From: Peristeroidobacter agariperforans
GTDB taxonomy: Bacteria > Pseudomonadota > Gammaproteobacteria > Steroidobacterales > Steroidobacteraceae
Direction: 5' to 3'
Length of the DNA: 64,000 bases
Assembly: GCF_004138335.1 (NCBI RefSeq)
Contig: NZ_RYFW01000002.1
Span: 1,159,501 to 1,223,500 of the forward strand
Of this stretch, positions 61,509 through 64,000 are shown piece by piece (positions within the stretch are counted from its first letter, which is position 1; the number at the start of each line of letters is the position of its first letter). Under the pieces are notes generated by a model. The model worked only from the letters and a program-made list of their open reading frames with translations. It was not told the DNA's origin and did no database searches. A program made the translations under genes and the position numbers.

Positions 61509-62729
61509 CTAGTCGCTCGGCAGCGGAGCAGGGAGTAACAAGGTCGTCGCGAATCCCGGCACGGGCGGCGTCATCCAGCGACGGGCGCGGCCGCGACCGA
61601 ACGACTGCACTTTGCCGGTCTCGGCCAGCGAGTCGAGCGCGCGTTGCACGGTGCGTTGACTGGCGCCGAGGCCCAGAGCCAGCGCCGAGCTGGACCACGA
61701 TTCCCCATCGGACAGTAACGCGAGCACCGACGCATATTCTTCTTCGACGGGACGCGCCAGCACGACGACCTCGCGCGCGCTACGTGCCGCCAATGAAAAT
61801 CCACGTTCCGTCGCGCTCACATTCGCAAACGTTCGTAGCTTCGAACGCAGTCGGCCCATCTCGACACGCAACCTGGCACGATGCGACTCATCGGCGAGCT
61901 TTGCTCGGAACGCTCGAGTGATGAGCGTGCCTCGCGCAACATCTTCCGGCCAGGCCTCGGCCAATGCGCGAGCCAGCGTGAAAAGCACCGGACGTGTCGC
62001 GAGTGAAACCGACGAGCGTCCGTTACGAATGACGTGACGGCACGCGTCGACCACCAGCGCTTTGGAGGCGAGCACGGCTTCGACTTCGTCGAGCGCGAGC
62101 GGGCGTTCTTCGCCGCGAGCGATCAAGCGAGCCGCGGGCGAATTCAATACGTGTGACGCGTTCTCGACCTCGGCGCTCAGTGCCGGAATCCTCGCTTCGC
62201 GAGCGGCGCGTCTAGCACGAGTGAGGGCGGCGCGAGCCGTCTTGGAATCAACGCGTCTCATCGCGATGCCTGCAACGATCAATTCATGAGCGGCTCTCAG
62301 CGCCGTCGGCATGGAGGCGAAGTCGAGTTCGGCCAGCAGTTGTTCGGCCGCATCGACGCGCCCGATCAACAGCAGACGGCGGATTTCGAGATATCGAGCC
62401 AGTGCGGCGTTGGTCGTGTCGCCGTGGGTTTCGAGCGTCACGCGTGCTGTATCGAGTGCCTTTTGTGGCCAGTGCAGGTCGCGCGAGGCCAGTGCAATTT
62501 CGGCTTCGGCGACGACGCACCGGGCCCGGGCCATCGTTTCTTTCGGACCGAACGCACGCGCGGCGCTTCGAACGAGCGCTTTCGCTCTGACGAAATCGCC
62601 CAGCTGCGCCATGGCGATGCCTCGTAGCGCCAGGGCAGGCGCGTCGTCGCGTAGGGCAACGCGCTTCAGCGCGCCGAGTGGATCGCCCGCCGATAGCGCC
62701 CGCGCGGCGGCGGTGATCATTGAATCCAT
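61509..62729 (-). CDS. TPR-like / winged-helix transcriptional regulator
   Basis: The 406-residue protein has an N-terminal helical repeat region of about 250 residues (TPR-like: AAARALSAGDPLGALKRV, AKALVRSAARAFG, RAAHELIVAGIAMRR), a middle helical part, and a C-terminal winged helix (about 345-395: WSSSALALGLGASQRTVQRALDSLAETGKV, FGRGRARRW). It looks like a helical-sensor regulator of unknown ligand. The propeller gene follows 9 bases after. ATG 62729 has no strong ribosome site; Met4 is an alternative. Confidence 0.65.
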   Translation of the reverse strand: MDSMITAAARALSAGDPLGALKRVALRDDAPALALRGIAMAQLGDFVRAKALVRSAARAFGPKETMARARCVVAEAEIALASRDLHWPQKALDTARVTLETHGDTTNAALARYLEIRRLLLIGRVDAAEQLLAELDFASMPTALRAAHELIVAGIAMRRVDSKTARAALTRARRAAREARIPALSAEVENASHVLNSPAARLIARGEERPLALDEVEAVLASKALVVDACRHVIRNGRSSVSLATRPVLFTLARALAEAWPEDVARGTLITRAFRAKLADESHRARLRVEMGRLRSKLRTFANVSATERGFSLAARSAREVVVLARPVEEEYASVLALLSDGESWSSSALALGLGASQRTVQRALDSLAETGKVQSFGRGRARRWMTPPVPGFATTLLLPAPLPSD

Positions 62730-62817
62730 CTGAATCCCGTCAAACTTGTAACTCCCACGGCGGCCTTGGGGTGCTTACGCTGCCTGGCAGTAAAGCATAC
62801 CAACGGAGCGCGGACCC

Positions 62818-63600
62818 ATGACGCGAGACCTGACTGCCGAGTCGGCCTTTTATGCTGTTTCGGCGCTGCTGTTCGCAACCAGTGTGACGGTGACCGTCGT
62901 CTGGTGCGCGTCGATGTCGGCGATGGGCGGAATGCCCATGCCCGGCGGCTGGACCATGTCCATGGCCTGGATGCGAATGCCGGGACAGAGCTGGATCGGC
63001 GCCACTGCGAGCTTCGCCGGCATGTGGATGGTGATGATGGTTGCGATGATGCTGCCATCGTTGGTCCCCATGCTGAGTCGCTACCGACGCGCTGTAGGTG
63101 AGGCCGGCGAGGCGCGCTTGGGGCGACTGACGATGCTGGTCGGCGCCGGTTATTTCTTTGTATGGACGCTGCTCGGACTGATGGCTTTTCCTGTCGGCAT
63201 GATGCTGGCCAGCCTCGAGATGCAAGCGCCGACGATCGCCCGCGCCGTGCCCGTCGCAACAGGTGCGATCGTCCTGCTGGCGGGCGCGCTTCAGTTCACG
63301 ACCTGGAAGGCCCATCATCTTGCGTGCTGTCGTCACTCACTGGCTTGCGCTGGTTGCTTGCGAGCGGATGCCGCGACGGCCTGGCGGCATGGCCTTCGAT
63401 TGGGCATTCACTGCGCGCACTGCTGTGCAGGTCTGACCTTGATCCTGCTGGTCGTGGGGGTGATGGACCTGCGAGCGATGGCGGCTGTGGCGGCGGCCAT
63501 CTCCCTGGAGCGGCTTGCGCCTGCCGGGCAGCGGATCGCTCGGGGTATCGGCATTCTGTTGATCGGGCTCGGGTCCTGGATGACGCTTGCGGCCCTGTAG
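62818..63600 (+). CDS. DUF2182 metal-binding-like membrane protein
   Basis: The 260-residue membrane protein matches DUF2182: about six helices, a Met-rich first loop (SAMGGMPMPGGWTMSMAWMRMPG), the helix MWMVMMVAMMLPSLVPML, and a His/Cys-rich loop (HHLACCRHSLACAGC, GIHCAHCCAGL). The Met and Cys/His clusters suggest binding of copper or another soft metal. No partner gene (DUF1326 is common beside it elsewhere) is seen. It is divergent from the TPR regulator. Confidence 0.85.
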   Translation: MTRDLTAESAFYAVSALLFATSVTVTVVWCASMSAMGGMPMPGGWTMSMAWMRMPGQSWIGATASFAGMWMVMMVAMMLPSLVPMLSRYRRAVGEAGEARLGRLTMLVGAGYFFVWTLLGLMAFPVGMMLASLEMQAPTIARAVPVATGAIVLLAGALQFTTWKAHHLACCRHSLACAGCLRADAATAWRHGLRLGIHCAHCCAGLTLILLVVGVMDLRAMAAVAAAISLERLAPAGQRIARGIGILLIGLGSWMTLAAL

Positions 63601-63683
63601 CTTTTTTCGGGTCGAGCGTTCGTTGCGTGTCGGTTTTGGGGGTGCTGGTTCGTCTTTGAGCTACCTTGGAAGGAGAGGCGCCC

Positions 63684-64000
63684 ATGAAGTTGTACGAGTT
63701 CGCACCCACCCGTTCGATTCGAGCCCGCTGGGCCTTGCAGGAGCTGGACCTGCCGTTCGACGCCGTCGAAATCAAACTGCTCGAAGGCGCGGGCCAGACG
63801 CCGGAATATCTGGCGCTCAATCCCACCGGCAAAGTGCCCACGCTGGTCGACGGCGATTTCGTGGTGACCGAGTCGGTGGCCATCGTGGTCTACCTGGCCG
63901 AGAAATATCCGCAGAAGGGCTTGCTGCCAACTGATCTCAAGCAGCGCGCGCAGCTCAATCGTTGGATGCTGTTCATCGTCACCGAACTAGAGCAGCCGTT
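63684..64000 (+). CDS. Glutathione S-transferase, 3' end outside window
   Basis: Only the first 105 codons are inside the window. They form a thioredoxin-like GST N-terminal domain: FAPTRSIRARWALQEL at the start, NPTGKVPTLVDGDFVVTES (with the cis-Pro and the Ser-containing glutathione-binding TES motif), then the start of the helical domain (LNRWMLFIVTELEQP). ATG 63684 has aaggagagg upstream. It is probably monocistronic; class and substrate cannot be told. Confidence 0.9.
   Translation, partial: MKLYEFAPTRSIRARWALQELDLPFDAVEIKLLEGAGQTPEYLALNPTGKVPTLVDGDFVVTESVAIVVYLAEKYPQKGLLPTDLKQRAQLNRWMLFIVTELEQP

Noticed and set aside
8000-63000. Prophage, IS or integrated element
   Set aside because: No transposase, integrase, tRNA gene or terminal direct repeat was seen and gene style is uniform.

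Overview
The window is high-GC DNA with dense, short-gapped operons, many orphan sensor kinases and no plasmid, phage or IS hallmarks. The gene content (non-phosphorylative L-fucose catabolism, GH95, S8 peptidase with WSNG repeats, propeller hybrid kinase, tandem Ku, MNIO RiPP) suggests a chromosomal segment of a free-living gammaproteobacterium of the Steroidobacter/Nevskiales type. The taxonomic guess is an inference from gene content only. No rRNA, tRNA, CRISPR or transposase was seen. With the starts chosen here no gene-free stretch exceeds 300 bases; the longest (1726-1985, 27790-28041, 29719-29992) are described below.

Layout. 1-1725: 3' end of a sortase, a probable sortase substrate with a C-terminal MPRTAG/TM/basic tail, and a periplasmic duplicated-domain protein. 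1986-4262: FixJ-type regulator and DcaP-like porin. 4358-20527: nitrogen/peptide metabolism and stress-like genes (asparaginase, aspartase, baeRF3, two MFS exporters, DUF1269, AbgT transporter, M17 aminopeptidase, DUF4105, a diverged MGH1-like protein, a BON protein). Several of these carry the same 16-bp dyad, TTGGNCCWWGGNCYAA, 57-87 nt before the start codon. 20469-29718: a signalling block (MscS channel, four histidine kinases, an EAL protein, a lone receiver). 29813-30637: a CheW remnant and a FrnE-like DsbA protein.

30705-36275 looks like one functional unit: an EnvZ/OmpR-type two-component system, a DoxX protein, an EGKCG-repeat RiPP precursor fused to two EF-hands, its MNIO (HvfB) and HvfC partners, and a TlpA-like lipoprotein. 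The promoter regions of the regulator operon and the lipoprotein share TTTTGTAAGC-N22-GATACA-N4-GAYACA with identical spacing. This ties the unit together and is, with the dyad regulon, the best candidate for something undescribed.

36405-38395: two different Ku genes behind a small four-CxxC zinc-ribbon gene. 38606-48233: an L-fucose utilisation cluster (aldose dehydrogenase, lactonase fused to a UxaA SAF subunit, UxaA catalytic subunit, SDR, FAH hydrolase, FucP, IclR, Tat-exported GH95 fucosidase). 48336-52387: MocR regulator, EamA transporter and a membrane alpha/beta hydrolase. 52404-60713: propeller hybrid kinase, S8 peptidase, REC-wHTH regulator, Hpt protein and a WspE-like protein lacking its kinase core. 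60855-64000: propeller protein, TPR-wHTH regulator, DUF2182 membrane protein and a truncated GST.
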